A stretch of DNA of 64,000 nucleotides from Heterocephalus glaber (Eukaryota > Chordata > Mammalia > Rodentia > Bathyergidae), in assembly GCF_000247695.1 (NCBI RefSeq), contig NW_004624782.1, positions 11,933,665 to 11,997,664 of the forward strand, read 5' to 3'. The translations under genes were made by a program, and so were the position numbers. Positions 44,461-55,595 of this stretch are shown in pieces; position 1 is the stretch's first letter; each line of letters begins with the position of its first letter. The notes beneath the pieces are model-generated. The model was not told the origin of the DNA, made no database searches, and saw only the letters and a program-made list of their open reading frames with translations.

Positions 44461-44959
44461 AATATTTATATATACAAAGAATTTTGAAAATTCAACCACA
44501 AGAAAATAAATAGGCAAAAAATATTAACAGACAATAAATAAGATACACAGATAGCAACAACACATAGGAGACGACGCTCAGCAGCCTCTGTCATTAAGAA
44601 CTGCACGTTAGATCAGCAATGAGGTGGCACTGCACACTTACTAGAGCAGCTGGAACCCAGAGCACCTCACACCCCCAAATGCTGAGAGAATAAGGAGCAA
44701 TAGGAACTTGAATTCATTGCTGATGGCGTGAAATGGTGTAGCTGAGCCAGAAGACCAGTTGGAGTTTTCTTACACAACTGAGCATGGTCTGACCACATGA
44801 CCCAGCAACTGGACTCCCTGGTATTTACTCAATTGTGTTGAAAACTTAAGTCGGCACAAAATCCTGTACACAAGTGTCCTAAACAGCTTTATTCAAACTT
44901 GCCCTAAACTGGAAGGAACCAAGATATTGTTCAATAAGTGAATGAATGGGTCATTTTTT

Positions 44960-45105
44960 ATGATGTGGTGGCACACGCCTTCAATCTCAGGACTCAGGAG
45001 GCTGAGGCAGGAGGATCACTGGAAGTTCAAGGACAGGCTGTGCTACATAATGAGTTCAAGACCAGCCTGAACTACACGCCAGACCATATTTCAGAAAAAG
45101 AAATC
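44960..45105 (+). mobile_element. B1 SINE
   Basis: 'gatgtggtggcacacgcctt', 'gaggctgaggcaggaggat' and the duplicated B1 segment 'gagttcaagaccagcctg'. Confidence 0.9.
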
Positions 45106-45464
45106 GAACAAACTGTGGAATGTTCATAATGAAGTCTTGCTCAACCACAAAAGAAATGAGGCTCAAATTGCAAAAAGACATAGAAGAACCGAAAAGCATA
45201 TTGCTGAGTGAAAGAAGGCAGTGTTAACAGGCTCCATACACTGTGATCCCAACCAAACGACCCTCTGAAAAAAGGCAAAACCATGGAGACAGGAAACAGA
45301 CTCCTGGTTCCCTGGGTTCAGCATGAATAAATAGAGCACAAGAGATTTTTAAGGAGGTGAAACTGTTTCTTATGTTGCTGTACAGTAGCTACTTGACATT
45401 ATGCATTTGTCAAGCCCCATATAAGCACACAAGAGTTCACACTCTAGACTTTAATAACAATATG

Positions 45465-45650
45465 TCATCTGGGTATGGTAGTACATGCCTGTAATCCCAC
45501 CACTCTGGGAGGCAGAGGCAGGAGGATGGCAAATTCAAGCCCAGCCTGGGTAACTTAGTGAGACACTGTCTCAAAATAAAAAAATAAGAAAGGGCTGGAG
45601 ATGCAGCTCTGTGTGAAGGCCCTGGATTCAATTTCCAGTACTGCCAAAAA
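45465..45650 (+). mobile_element. B4 SINE
   Basis: B1 part 'ctgggtatggtagtacatgc' to 'gacactgtctcaaaa', joined to an ID part 'gggctggagatgcagctct'. Confidence 0.9.
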
Positions 45651-45724
45651 CTCAATGCTGGTTGCAGAATTCGTGGAAAGGATTAAATTTGTGAACCAAG
45701 GCACTACTACATTGGGTCATTGGT

Positions 45725-45852
45725 TTGTTTGTTTGTTTGTTTGTTTGAGACAGGGTCTCACTATGTACTTCAGGCTGGCCTTTAACTATGTTGCCCAAGC
45801 TGGCCTCGAACTCACGGTGATACTTCTGCCTCAGCCTCCCAAGTGCTGGGTC
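45725..45852 (-). mobile_element. B1 SINE with (GTTT)n tail
   Basis: (GTTT)n then 'gagacagggtctcactatg' to 'cagcctcccaagtgctggg'. 'tgggtcat' occurs at both edges. Confidence 0.93.
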
Positions 45853-46489
45853 ATCATTTTTTAACAAATGTGTCACACTGATACAACAGGGGGATTGTGT
45901 ACAGGCTACGGGGACCCATGGGAGCTCTGCACTGTATGTTCAGTTACTGTGTTCTACAAGTCAACAACTGGTCCCAAATGAAGTCCATTCACTTCTAAAT
46001 ATCAAAAGATGGGCTTGAGAACAACTGTGCACTAGGATGCACATCACAGGAGCTGAGCTGAGACTTAAGAGGCCAGACGTGGGAAGCCCCTGGACTGGAG
46101 ACAGTTTTCATTCCTTGGGGGCCTCCAGGTCCACTCCAAGCCCAGACACAGCAGTCTGACACTGATAACCTTCGGGCGCCAAACAGTGGAACTGGACAGG
46201 AGAAGATAAGCCTTCCATTCATCACCTCTCTGGGGCCTCGGGACAAAGCTGCTGCTTTAGCTTTTTATTTTGACATAACCTCTGACTACAGAAAAGTTGC
46301 AAGGACAGCAGATAGAATTCCTGTAATTCCTCCCCTCCACAGATTTCCCAAATGTCTTCCTTCACTTCTGACCACATCTACGCCATTCTTTCTGATCTTA
46401 TCAGGAGTCTTTCCATCCACATTTCACAATAAGCAAACAGCACAAGGAAATGGCTCTGATTGCGCTTCTTTCTCTTCCTTATTCTAATT
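45853..46489. other. Unique intergenic sequence
   Basis: Moderate GC with no supported gene. About 46.26-46.44 kb resembles reverse-complement LINE 3' sequence, but weakly. Confidence 0.4.
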
Positions 46490-46900
46490 AGCACTTACTC
46501 AGCCCCTAACACATCCCAGACTTTGTTCTAAGTACACCCTGCCCCCCCCCCCCGTACTGGGATTGCATTGAGGCCTTAGCACTGAGCTGCATCTCCAGCC
46601 CTTTACTAATTTTTAATTTTGAGACAGAGTATTGCTAAATTGCTAAGTTGCCCAGGATGGGCTTGAACTTGGTGATCCTCCTGCCTCAGCCTCCTGAGTG
46701 CTGGGATTACACCTGTGTGCCACCCACACCCAGTAAGCACTTCTGTGTGCACCTCACCATTTCCCCCAGCATAGCACTACCTGAAGGTTACGATTATCCC
46801 CGATTTCCACAGAGGGGTGCTGAGGCACAGGGCCAGGAGGGGACAGAGCTGGCATATGGACTTGGACGAACCTGGATGTCTTAGACCTAGAAAACCGGCA
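46490..46900 (-). mobile_element. MIR SINE split by a B4
   Basis: MIR-like sequence 'cagactttgttctaagtaca' lies before the B4. 'cgatttccacagaggggtgc' with 'tgaggcacaggg' lies after it. Both read as minus-strand MIR. Confidence 0.65.
46550..46740 (-). mobile_element. B4 SINE
   Basis: ID part ending 'gagctgcatctccagccc', then B1 part 'ttttgagacagagtattgct' to 'gctgggattacacctg'. Confidence 0.88.
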
Positions 46901-47607
46901 GGGAGCCCGGGGTGGGGGACCAGAGGGGAGCCAACCCAAACTCAGTTCCCAAGGCGACCCCAGGGGGCCTACACTCAGACCTGTCTCTGCGCGGGGAGCA
47001 CCCCGGCTCACAGGCCCCACGTGGGAGAGTGTGGGCGTGTCGCGTGTGGGCGTGGGCGTGAGGTGGGAGGAGTGGTTGCAGGAGGGTGCTCCCACCTGCC
47101 TGGACAGTTCCAGCGCCTCCTCTGGAGCCCCGCTTTCCGGAAGCCCTGCCCCTGCCCCAGCCGGGGGCTCAGCGCGCTCAACACCTTTACCTGTCACTGC
47201 TGCACCGGGTCCCCAGGTCTGGGGGGCGGGGACTGTGCCTGTCTGTCACTCTCCTTCCCCCTGAATCTCGGTCACCGCCCGAGGCCACTTCCTGCGGGAA
47301 GCCGGGCCTGACTCCCAGGGCCCCGTCCACTGCACTGTCCGCCCTGCAGCTAACCCGGCGGAGCTGCAAGTCTGAGGGCGGCAGGGCCTTCGCGCCTCGG
47401 CTGCATCCACAGCGCGCATCTGGCTGGGTCCAGGCCTCCCGAGGCCCCGCGTCCTCCGCCTCTCAGCGCCCACGTCTCCGCTGCAGGGCCCTCCCTCGGC
47501 TCCTGACCCACTGGCCTACGCGGCCTGTCTCCGTTTTGTTCTCTCAGGGGCTGATTACCTGAATTACCTTGGAGTTTTCTTCCTGCCACCTGGGCCCCCG
47601 GGTTTCT
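46901..47607. other. GC-rich shoulder upstream of the IL4R CpG island
   Basis: High GC with many CpGs. Long open frames occur on both strands, but they overlap each other and match no family I know. I call none of them. Confidence 0.5.
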
Positions 47608-47755
47608 GGTGAACAGTGGTTGGGAGTCTGTATGGCCCGGGGTTCAAATCCGCGCTCCGCTGCTTACCTGCTGTGATTCTGAGCGAATTTCTTACCAGCT
47701 CTGGGCCCCAGCTCCCCTACCTGTAAACCACGGTGTGACCGTGTATAGCACCCTA
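47608..47755 (+). mobile_element. MIR SINE upstream of the IL4R promoter
   Basis: 'ggggttcaaatccgcgctcc', 'gagcgaatttcttaccagct' and 'cccctacctgtaaacca' are in MIR order. Confidence 0.82.
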
Positions 47756-47879
47756 ACTGGGTACCCCGGAGTGTGGAAAGGGCCTCTGCACGGGCCTGAC
47801 ACCCCGGGCCACTGGCCGGAGGGAGCCTCCCGGATTCCCGGCTAGGCGCTCCGTTAACATCACTGAGAGTGAGAGTGAG

Positions 47880-48216
47880 TGAGCACTGGCGCTTGGGAGG
47901 TGGGCTGCTGGAAAGGGAGGTGCGGGCCGCGCAGCCCTCCGAGCTCAGCCCGAGGCCCGCCCCAGACCCGGGCGAGGGACCCGCGGGAAGGGCAGGGGCA
48001 CTGCGCTCCAAAGGCCGCCGCCAGCCCCCGGGCCTTGGCGGGTGACGCCGGGCTGCGGGGCTGAGCGCTTCGGGGCGTGGCGGGGGGGCGGAGCATGCAA
48101 AGGAGGGGCAGGCAGGAAGCGGGGCGGGCGGGTCCGCCCAGGAAAGCCCCGGCGGCGCGGCAGGCCGGTTACCCTCTTCGCTCGGGCGACGCCGGCGAAT
48201 GGCCAGGGGCGCTCAG
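47880..48216 (+). promoter_or_regulatory. IL4R: CpG-island promoter of IL4R
   Basis: This is the densest CpG block in the window, on the same strand as and 13 kb upstream of the IL4R coding exons. It has no TATA box. GC boxes lie at 48071-48090 and 48121-48132. An octamer-like ATGCAAAG lies at 48095-48102, an ETS-like CAGGAAGC at 48113-48120, and a kappa-B-like GGAAAGCCCC at 48141-48150. Assignment rests on position and composition. The start site is not visible but is probably within about 100 bp upstream of the donor at 48217. CpG-rich DNA continues to about 48.8 kb. Confidence 0.7.
48150..48216 (+). other. IL4R: Candidate IL4R untranslated exon 1 (3' end)
   Basis: A consensus-like donor 'cag|gtagga' falls at 48216/48217 inside the CpG island, after 'ggggcgctcag'. 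The left end given here is arbitrary because the start site is not visible. An ATG at 48199 within it would open a short upstream frame. Confidence 0.4.
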
Positions 48217-49350
48217 GTAGGACGGGGCCGCGCGCGAGCGGAGGGACGAGGGACAGAGGGAGGGCGGCCGCCGGACACGCAGCCGGCGCCGGGGACGGCT
48301 CGGGCCAGGCGCCCTGGTGCCCCGAGCCTGCGCGGACGCGGGAACGGCTCCGGGGCCCCGGGGGCCGCGCGTGGGTCCTGACCCGGCGGGGCGGGCGCCT
48401 CCTCCGAGCGCTGGCCGGGGCGTCGCGGGATTCCCGGGACTGTTCGCGCTGCGTCCCGGTCGCAGACGTGTCCCGAGCGAAACCGCGAGCAGCCCAGCCG
48501 GTCAGTCACTCGGCCCCGGCGACGCCCACGGGCGGGAGGGCGGACTCGAACCCGGGCTTCCACCGCCCTCTGAAACCCGGGTCTCGGAGGCTCCCTGGCC
48601 CTTCCCGCGTTTCGGAGTCAACAGGCCACCGAGTCGGGTTGTTGTTCCTTTAAGCTGTATTCGGGGCGGTGCTGCAGGGCGCGGAGGAACAGTGCCCGGC
48701 GCCCGCGCTGAGCCGCCCGCGTCCGTCTCTGCCCTCCCGGGCCTCGGAGATGCGGCTCCTCCCGCAGCGGCCTTTTAGGAGCCTGGGCGCTTGATGAGAA
48801 GTTAGTCCCACCCCGAAGTCCCGGGGGAGACTGAGGCCCGGTGGATTCTGGTCGGGGTGTGCTACACCGCAGAGGGATTCCAGGGACTCAGCCACGTTAC
48901 AGGTGGGGACACTGAGGCACAGACTGCGCGCCTCAGACTCCTTGCTGATCTGGAGTAGCTCCTGGGCTGGGGGAGTCAGCCTGACAGTGGGGAGAGCTTC
49001 GGGGTGGGCCTGGCGCTGGGGCTGGGGCTGAGGAACCACAGCAGGGGGCTGGAAAAGCCGAGGTGGGTGGGGGAAGGCTTTCTGAGCCACGCAGCGGGCA
49101 GGGCCGGAGATGTGAGGGAGCCCTCGGGAGGAGCCAGAGACTTGGAAGGGAGGCCAGCCCGGGAGGCCTTGAATGCCGAGCTGAGGGGCCAGTAAACTTT
49201 ACCTTCTGGTGAGCTGAGGGGTCACAGTGGGACGCCCGGGTCCCTCCTACCGAGTCTGGAGGGAGGCCAGGGGGAGGCAGCTGGGAGGAAAGCCCCAGTG
49301 CAGTCGCCGCAGGCCAGGTCTGGGAGTCTGCAGTGACTCAGTGACTGAGC

Positions 49351-49369
49351 TGTGTGCGTGCGTGCGTGC

Positions 49370-49408
<39 letters not shown>
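49351..49408. repeat. (GTGC)n/(GT)n microsatellite
   Basis: 'gtgcgtgc' units pass into (GT)n, giving about 58 bp of alternating purine-pyrimidine. It adjoins a B4. Confidence 0.97.
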
Positions 49409-49409
<1 letters not shown>

Positions 49410-49424
49410 TGAAGCAAAGCCTTT

Positions 49425-49560
49425 GCACTGAGCTCCATCCCCGGCCCTTTTTTATATTTTATTTTGAGACGCGGTCTCAGGAAGCCACTGAGTTGCCCAG
49501 GCTGAGCTCAAATTTTCAATCCTCCTGCTTCAGCCTCCCAGACTGCTGGAGAACACAATC
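49425..49560 (-). mobile_element. B4 SINE
   Basis: 'gagctccatccccggccc', then 'ttttgagacgcggtctcag' and 'cagcctcccagactgctgg'. Confidence 0.82.
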
Positions 49561-49839
49561 CCAGAACCCTGGGAGACCCGGGGAAGGGCCTCCAAGGCCT
49601 GTGAGGCTTCCAGCTGCTCAGAGTTAGAGCAGGGGGGAAGTGCAGTGGGAGGAGTGGAACAGGATTAGCCTCAGCCCACAGGCCACTGTGTTCGGGGTGC
49701 AGGGCAGGGACGGGAGCCCCTGGCTGAGTCTCTCCACGTGGGCATTCGTGGGCCACGACACCACAGTTCAACACATAGTAGGTCCACAGCAGCTTTCTGT
49801 CATTTGCCACCTGGCAGGAGATGTGACTTGCAAGTTAAG

Positions 49840-50055
49840 AATGATGACTCCAGAGCTAGACTGACCAGGTGCGAATGCTGGCTTTGCTAACTTGCTTCGG
49901 AGCTCGCTTCTCCAACCTCAGTCTCTGGTTTGTGACATCCTGGGAACTGCTTTTTTATACTATTATGATGAAGGTTCCCCAAGTAATTTATGTCGAACAC
50001 ACAAAACATCCCCAGGTGTGTAGGAAGTGCTTGTTGTTTGCTAAATAAATACTTC
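49840..50055 (+). mobile_element. MIR SINE
   Basis: 'gatgactccagagctagact', 'gcgaatgctggctttgcta' and a long MIR-like tail ending in 'taaataaata'. Confidence 0.7.
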
Positions 50056-50084
50056 TTTATTGTCATGTCCCACGAACTCCTCCA

Positions 50085-50205
50085 GATGGGACTGAGCCGA
50101 CTGATTTTGCAGGTGAGGAAACAAACCGAGTGCTGTGCTCAGTGGCCTGGCCTGAGGTCTCCCATCTGAGTGACGGAGGGAGGGGCTCAGACCTGCTTTC
50201 CCCTT
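50085..50205 (-). mobile_element. MIR fragment, minus strand
   Basis: 'gattttgcaggtgaggaaac' is followed by a MIR-like head in reverse. Confidence 0.6.
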
Positions 50206-51654
50206 CACCTGTGTTCTCTCCACTGAGCACAGCTGAGGGCTGACCAGCACTGCAGAGCCCTGCCTGGCCACGCTTGGCCACACTTCCCCCAGCCGAGGCC
50301 TGGAGGTTGCCCAGACTTGCCTGCTTTTGTGTCCACCTAGAGCACCCCTGTGGAGGCTTGAGGGTCCTGCAGAGGCGGGGACCCCACATCAGCCTGGCTG
50401 TGTTGCTTGGTTGATTTCCCAGACGGGTCTCAGCCTGAGGCAGAGAGGGGGACACAGACTTACAGACAGGGGTCCCAGCTTCCTCAGATCTGGGCTCGCT
50501 GCCTCCTAGCTCTGTGACCCAGTGGAGGTTGCTGGCCTCTGAGGCTCCCTTTGTTTGTCACTGGATTTGTCTGTGAGGTACTTTTTATCGACCCTGGTCC
50601 CTGGTGGCGCTAGACAGGCCATACACAAATACATGCAGCCTTTATCTCACATTCCAAAGTCCACAGGCACTGGAACTAAATTTGCCCTAACTCATTTGGA
50701 AGCTGGCTGTGACCTGAGCTGGGGCAGAGGCTGGGGAGTCCGCTCTGGTGTCGGGGCAGTGACTCTGTGTGCTCCATTCGTGGGCGGGCCTCTGGAGCTG
50801 GGGTGGGGTGGCTTGTCCAGGGGTCTTTGGTACAAGACGATCTGCGCCCCACCCGTGTGGTTGTGAGCCCAGAGACCTGCCTGGCTCAGAGCCTGGGGAC
50901 CTCACCACCTGTTAGGTGGTGACCATGACCGAAAGGGGGCAGCAGGCAGGAGTTTCGCACGGAGCAGGAGCACCCTGCTTCCACACTCCTCTTGGACTTG
51001 GGGACAGACCCATCTGAACCTTGTGTTCCTGCCTTCCCAAGAAGGATTGTTGTCTCTGGGGTTTGGGGTTTGGCCTCTCCTGACTCATTGGGGAGCGCAG
51101 GGCCCCAGGACCTCCTGACCTGCTGTGGCGTGCAGCCTATGTGAGATCCAGGGAGAGAGAGATCCAGGGAGTGCGTGCCTGGCGGGCAAGGCTGGCTGAG
51201 GACTCCCAGCTGCATCTGGCGTGGCAGGAAGTGGGGTGGGGGAAGAGCGCCTGGAAGGCAGGCCCGGCCTGCAAAGAGCAGAGGAGGAGCACTTGCAGGT
51301 CTCGGTGTCAGCCCCAGGCTGGGCGCTCACACTCACTCAGCAGAGCCCAGGGCTGGGACATACCCACCAGTGATGCCCGGGCCCTTGTGGAGCTGACCAC
51401 CTCACTGGGAAGGTGACGCCAGGGAGGTAGTTTTGGAGTTGAGACCGGTGGTGACAAGACATAGGGTTGTCCAGGCAGAAGGAGCAGCAAGTGCAAAGGT
51501 CCTGAGGTGAGAACAGGCTTGGGATGTTCGGCCTGCAGCCAGGAAACTGCCAAGGCCAGAAGAAGTTGCTGTAGAGGGAGTGGAGTAGGGAGATACATCA
51601 AGGAGGGGATCAGGGACCGCATGCCTGGGTCATCTCACTCCACTGGCCCAACAC

Positions 51655-51775
51655 CGCTTAGAGGCAGGAACTGCTCTGGATGAAGTAACACAAGCACAGA
51701 GAAGTTCAGTGCCTTGTTCAGGGTCACACAGCAATGTAGGGATGAGCACTTGGAAGCCCAGACCCTTCAGCCTTC
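51655..51775 (-). mobile_element. MIR fragment, minus strand
   Basis: 'agcacagagaagttcagtgc' and 'cagggtcacacagcaatg' are typical of reverse-complement MIR. Confidence 0.65.
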
Positions 51776-52017
51776 ACCACTGTTTTTTTATCTTTATAAA
51801 TATTTTTCTTATATTAGTGAAAGGAGATACTAGTCCTGATTTGCAGCAGATGGATGGATAGACAGATGATACATACAGATTCAGGATACCTGTGTTGCTT
51901 TGTGTGTCCCGTAAACTCAGATAGCTTATTTCCAACTTGCTGCTTTTGTCAGCATTAGTTTTGCAAGATTCACCACTGTTTTTAAACACAATGAAAACTG
52001 CTTAGAAGCCGAATGCC

Positions 52018-52200
52018 CCCCGGCATGGTGGCTCGCACTTGTAATCCCACAGCACTCTGGGAGGCTGAGGCAGGAGGATCACAGATTCAAGCTCAGCCTG
52101 GGCAACTTAGCAGGACCTTGCCTTAAAATAAACTTTAAAGGGGCTGGGATGTAGCTCAGTGCAAAGGCCCTGGGTTCAACCTCCAGTACTAAGGGGAAAA
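52018..52200 (+). mobile_element. B4 SINE
   Basis: B1 part 'cggcatggtggctcgcactt' to 'gaccttgccttaaaa', joined to an ID part 'ggggctgggatgtagctcag'. Confidence 0.92.
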
Positions 52201-52979
52201 AAAATAAGCTGAGATGCACCTGCTTGGAAGGGTTGCTGTATGGTGGTGTTGGTGACTCACCGTGGGCTCACTGTGGCCCAGTGCTGCTGCCGCTGAGCTG
52301 AGTGAATGCCTTCCCATGGCCTGACGACAAGCAGAGGCCTCGGGACGAGGTGCGCACTGTCTGGCGGGGCCTGGAGGTGTGTGGGTGTCCACCCATCTCC
52401 CGGCAGGGAAACTGAGGCTTCCTGGGCTCCAGCTGCACCAGGCTCCCAGCTGGGGAGCACAGTTTGGTCACCCTGGCTGTCTCGGGGAACCCGGGCTGGG
52501 GGCTGAGGTCTCCCCGGGCAGCCTTGGAGGCGTTCTTGCTTTCTGAAGAAGAAAGGGAGCTTCTCCAGAGGAGATCCCCAGCCCCCGCCTCCCAGACCTA
52601 ACTGCAAAACAGCTCCCGAGATTTAGCCAAATTCGCTTTCTAGGAATTTCCAAATTCTGGCTCTGTCTCCCTCCCCTCTAGCTCAGGATTGCTTTTTCTG
52701 GTTGTATGGCTGTAGCTATTCCAGGTGTTCTCCCTGACTTGGGCGATTGTACGGAGTTCACTCGATGCCCCCTAAAGCCCACTGTCTTCCCAGTCAGAGA
52801 AGGAGCAGGCTCTCACCTCCTTGGAGGTGGAAGGTACACCTCTGTTGATGCAACCTGTCAGCGCACTTTGTAGTAGCCACGTCCCAGTTGGGGCTCATAT
52901 GGAGCATGTCAGCCAAAACTTCCATACTTCTTTTTCGTACCCACTGTTGTCAATCAGAGTTTCTTCTGTTTGGAGACTT

Positions 52980-53570
52980 CTTGTTGGAGGTGGAGAGTTG
53001 TTCACGGCGTCTTTTGTTTCACGGTGAGGACTTCAGGCTCAAATCTTTTCTTCGAATACTGCCTTGGCTTCATCCGACAAGTCTGGTCCCACTGCTCTCT
53101 GCTGCTCACCTGCTTTATAATTTCCCAGCTCTCAGAGTCATTTCAGAGTGTTGTGTGATTTCTAAACATTTGGGAGGTGGATGGCGTCTTGAAGTTATCT
53201 TTTTGCTGATTTCTAAATGAGTCCCCACCTTAAAGTCAGTATGTGTGGTGTCTGCTTCAAGCGTGGAGAGTTTATTGAGGTCTTTGCAGGGTTTTCTGGT
53301 CATTTTTTCTGAATGTTCCCCTTGAGGCTGAAAAGGATGTGTATTCTACTGCACTTTCTGTTCCAATTTTCTAGCACTGTACCTGTTAGACCGAGCTCCT
53401 GATTCTATGGCTCTATGTCATGTCCATGTATTTTTCTCTACTGGTTTGTCTCTCGCTGCCACCCGGGAGCTGCTCATTTCCCCTTGCGTGTCTGTCGGTC
53501 TTTGGCTTTACTTCGGAAGCCTTGCTGTTAGATACGTGGCTGTGTGACTAGAACAGCGGTTTGTGATTCT
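52980..53570 (-). mobile_element. Old L1 fragment, minus strand
   Basis: Phrases such as 'gaaaaggatgtgtattctac' and 'tttgcagggttttctggtca' read as reverse-complement L1 ORF2. Heavily decayed. Confidence 0.5.
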
Positions 53571-53929
53571 CAGAGCTTCCAGGTGAGTGGCGTCTTCAAG
53601 CCGCGTAAAATACCCCAGCCCTCCCTGTCATTACCTCCCTGCCTTCTGTCCTGTGTTTTGTGAGCCCAGGGTCAGCCCAGTTACCTCCCTTGCCTTCCCC
53701 TTGATTGAGTTCCCAGCTCCGCCTTGCTCTGCCCAGCCGGGAAGGTGTAGGACTTCTTCAGCCAGCTGGTGGATCGTCAGAGAACAATGGGGCCTGCACC
53801 TGGGCTCCATAACTGGAAATGACTGGAAATAAGGCTTTCCAGTCGAGTGCTTTCCCTGCCAGGCCTGGCCTTCCTTTCTTCTCCTTAGTGCTGCTTTGCA
53901 GGCCGAGGCTCACGGTTGTCTTAGGGAGC

Positions 53930-54775
53930 AAGGGTGAGTGTGTAACACAGCTGTGTCCCCACCCTTCTCACCCCTCCCTCCGTCTGAGTCCCCTGTCCCC
54001 ATTGTCCTCACTCTTGGCTCGTGCTTGTGGCATAGTGTTTACCTTCCTGTGGGTGTTGGGTACCTGTGCACAGCATGTCTTGGATTTCCTCACTTCCCCC
54101 TCCCCTTCCCCTCAGTCTCCCCCTCATCTCCTTCTGTCCATCCTTTGTGTTGCTCTTTGTACTGTGCCTTACTCAGATGAGCGGTGCGAGCAGTATTCAG
54201 GCTGTGTGTCTGGTTTATTTCACTCGACATTGTATTTCCCAGGTGCACCCATTTCCCCGCAGATGCCTCAAGTGTATCCTTCTTTGTGGTAGCATAGTAT
54301 TCCATTAGGTGTGGACGCCACATTTTCTTTACCCGTCCCTCTGTTGGTGGATGCACAGGCTGCTTCCAGGACTTACCTGTTACGAATCGTGCTGCTGTGG
54401 ACGTGTGTCCGCATGTATCGCTGTAACACTGCGCCTTTAGCTCTTTGGGGAAAATGTTCAGAAGGGGAATGGCTGGGTCAAATGGAATTTCTCACTTTAA
54501 CTCTTTGAGGAATCTCCACACTGGCCCCCGTAAGGGTTGGACTAGTTTACATTGCTTCCTGTCCCTGCATCCACAGCCCCTCCGGCATTTGTTACTGTTT
54601 GGCTCCTTGATGACCGCCGTTCTTTCTGGTGTAAGGTGAAATCTCAGTGTCGTTCTAATGTGCATTTCTCCAGTGGCCAGAGAGGTTGAACATTTTTCAC
54701 GTTCATTGGCCATTTGTACTTCTGAGACGTATCTGCCCGTTTCATTTGCCCATTTCTTTTGATTGGGTTGGGCCA
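53930..54775 (-). mobile_element. L1 ORF2 C-terminus plus 3' UTR, minus strand
   Basis: On the minus strand an open stretch (54492-54779) encodes the end of L1 ORF2, with REKCSTSLATGEMHIRTT and LVQPLRGPVWRFLKEL visible. The pyrimidine-rich plus-strand part at 53.94-54.13 kb is the 3' UTR in reverse. It is of the same general type as the 5030-6292 copy but appears more decayed, and it is 5'-truncated. Confidence 0.85.
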
Positions 54776-54856
54776 CCATTTCTTGATCTATAAAAATAAG
54801 GATACAACCTGTCCTTCCTTTCTACAGGGTCTTTGTGATAGTAACTATGATAATTG

Positions 54857-54937
54857 GGGCTGGGGGTGTAACCTCATGGCAGAGTGTGGGCCTAGTGCGT
54901 ACGAGGCTCTGGGTTCCATCCCCGGCACCACAAATAA
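54857..54937 (+). mobile_element. ID/B4-like SINE
   Basis: 'ggggctgggggtgtaacctc', 'gggttccatccccggcacca'. Confidence 0.8.
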
Positions 54938-55409
54938 GATCATGAGTATAAAGAGCTCTGCATAATCCCTGTCACATCAGTCACGAGTGTGAATACACTG
55001 GCCGCCATCGCAGGCAGTGAGGACAGCATGTATAAAGGCCCTGGGGGCGTGGGTCACAAGGTGGCCCATGACTCAGTTTGGCCGCCCTAGGAGCCTCCTC
55101 TGGTTGGCATGAGACACGAGTAAGACCCCATCCCTGCCTGGAGGGACCTTCAGTATGTACAGGGCGAGAACCAGCGGGCCCAGCTCACTGCAAAAGGACG
55201 GAGAAGGGTGTGGCATCAGGGCTGCGAGGCTGGCCGAGGGAGGAGAGGGTGCATGGAGGTTCCTCTCACGGGGGTCTTCTGACATCGTAGGGTATTCTGC
55301 CTCTGCCCGACTACAGGAGGGGCTGCAAAGTCAGCTTCCTCTTCAAGCCTTGTCCCCTGCCCCACTCCCTCGGGTGAGGATCCAGGGCCTGGTCAAGTTT
55401 TGACGCCCA

Positions 55410-55595
55410 GTACTGCAGATTGAGCCCAGGGCTCGTCACTGAGCTGCATCCACAGCCCTTGCATCTGCTTGTATTTTGAGACAGCGTCTCACTAAGCTGC
55501 TGAGTTGCCCCGGCTGGGCTGAAACTTGCCATTCTCCTGCCTCAGCCTCCCAAGTGGCCAGGATCACAGGTGTGCACCAGCACAGCGGCTCTTTA
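55410..55595 (-). mobile_element. B4 SINE
   Basis: 'cagtactgcagattgagccc' to 'gagctgcatccacagccc', then 'ttttgagacagcgtctcact' to 'ggatcacaggtgtgcacc'. Confidence 0.88.

Larger units (their letters stand above)
37450..45460 (+). mobile_element. Old L1 (L1M-type), plus strand, nearly full span
   Basis: L1-like sequence appears in order along the plus strand. ORF1/5'-like DNA lies at 37.45-37.9 kb, and the ORF1-ORF2 spacer at 38.04-38.56 kb. ORF2 follows at 39.85-40.8 kb ('attcttctcaagctgacatg'), 41.2-41.8 kb ('cttcgaaaagatcaacaaaa') and 42.65-43.95 kb ('gacctgtcaaaaaagaaagc'). A 3'-end-like part lies at 44.5-45.4 kb. No frame is intact. It is broken by about 16 ID SINEs, a B1 and an inverted L1 segment. 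Confidence 0.75.

Noticed and set aside
48042..48653. 203-codon ORF over the IL4R CpG island
   Set aside because: Arginine-, glycine- and alanine-rich product typical of reading through a CpG island. It crosses the likely donor at 48217.
52541..52550. TTCTGAAGAA, a perfect STAT6-type palindrome in IL4R intron 1
   Set aside because: It fits TTCN4GAA, but about one such site per 4 kb is expected by chance and nothing around it adds support.
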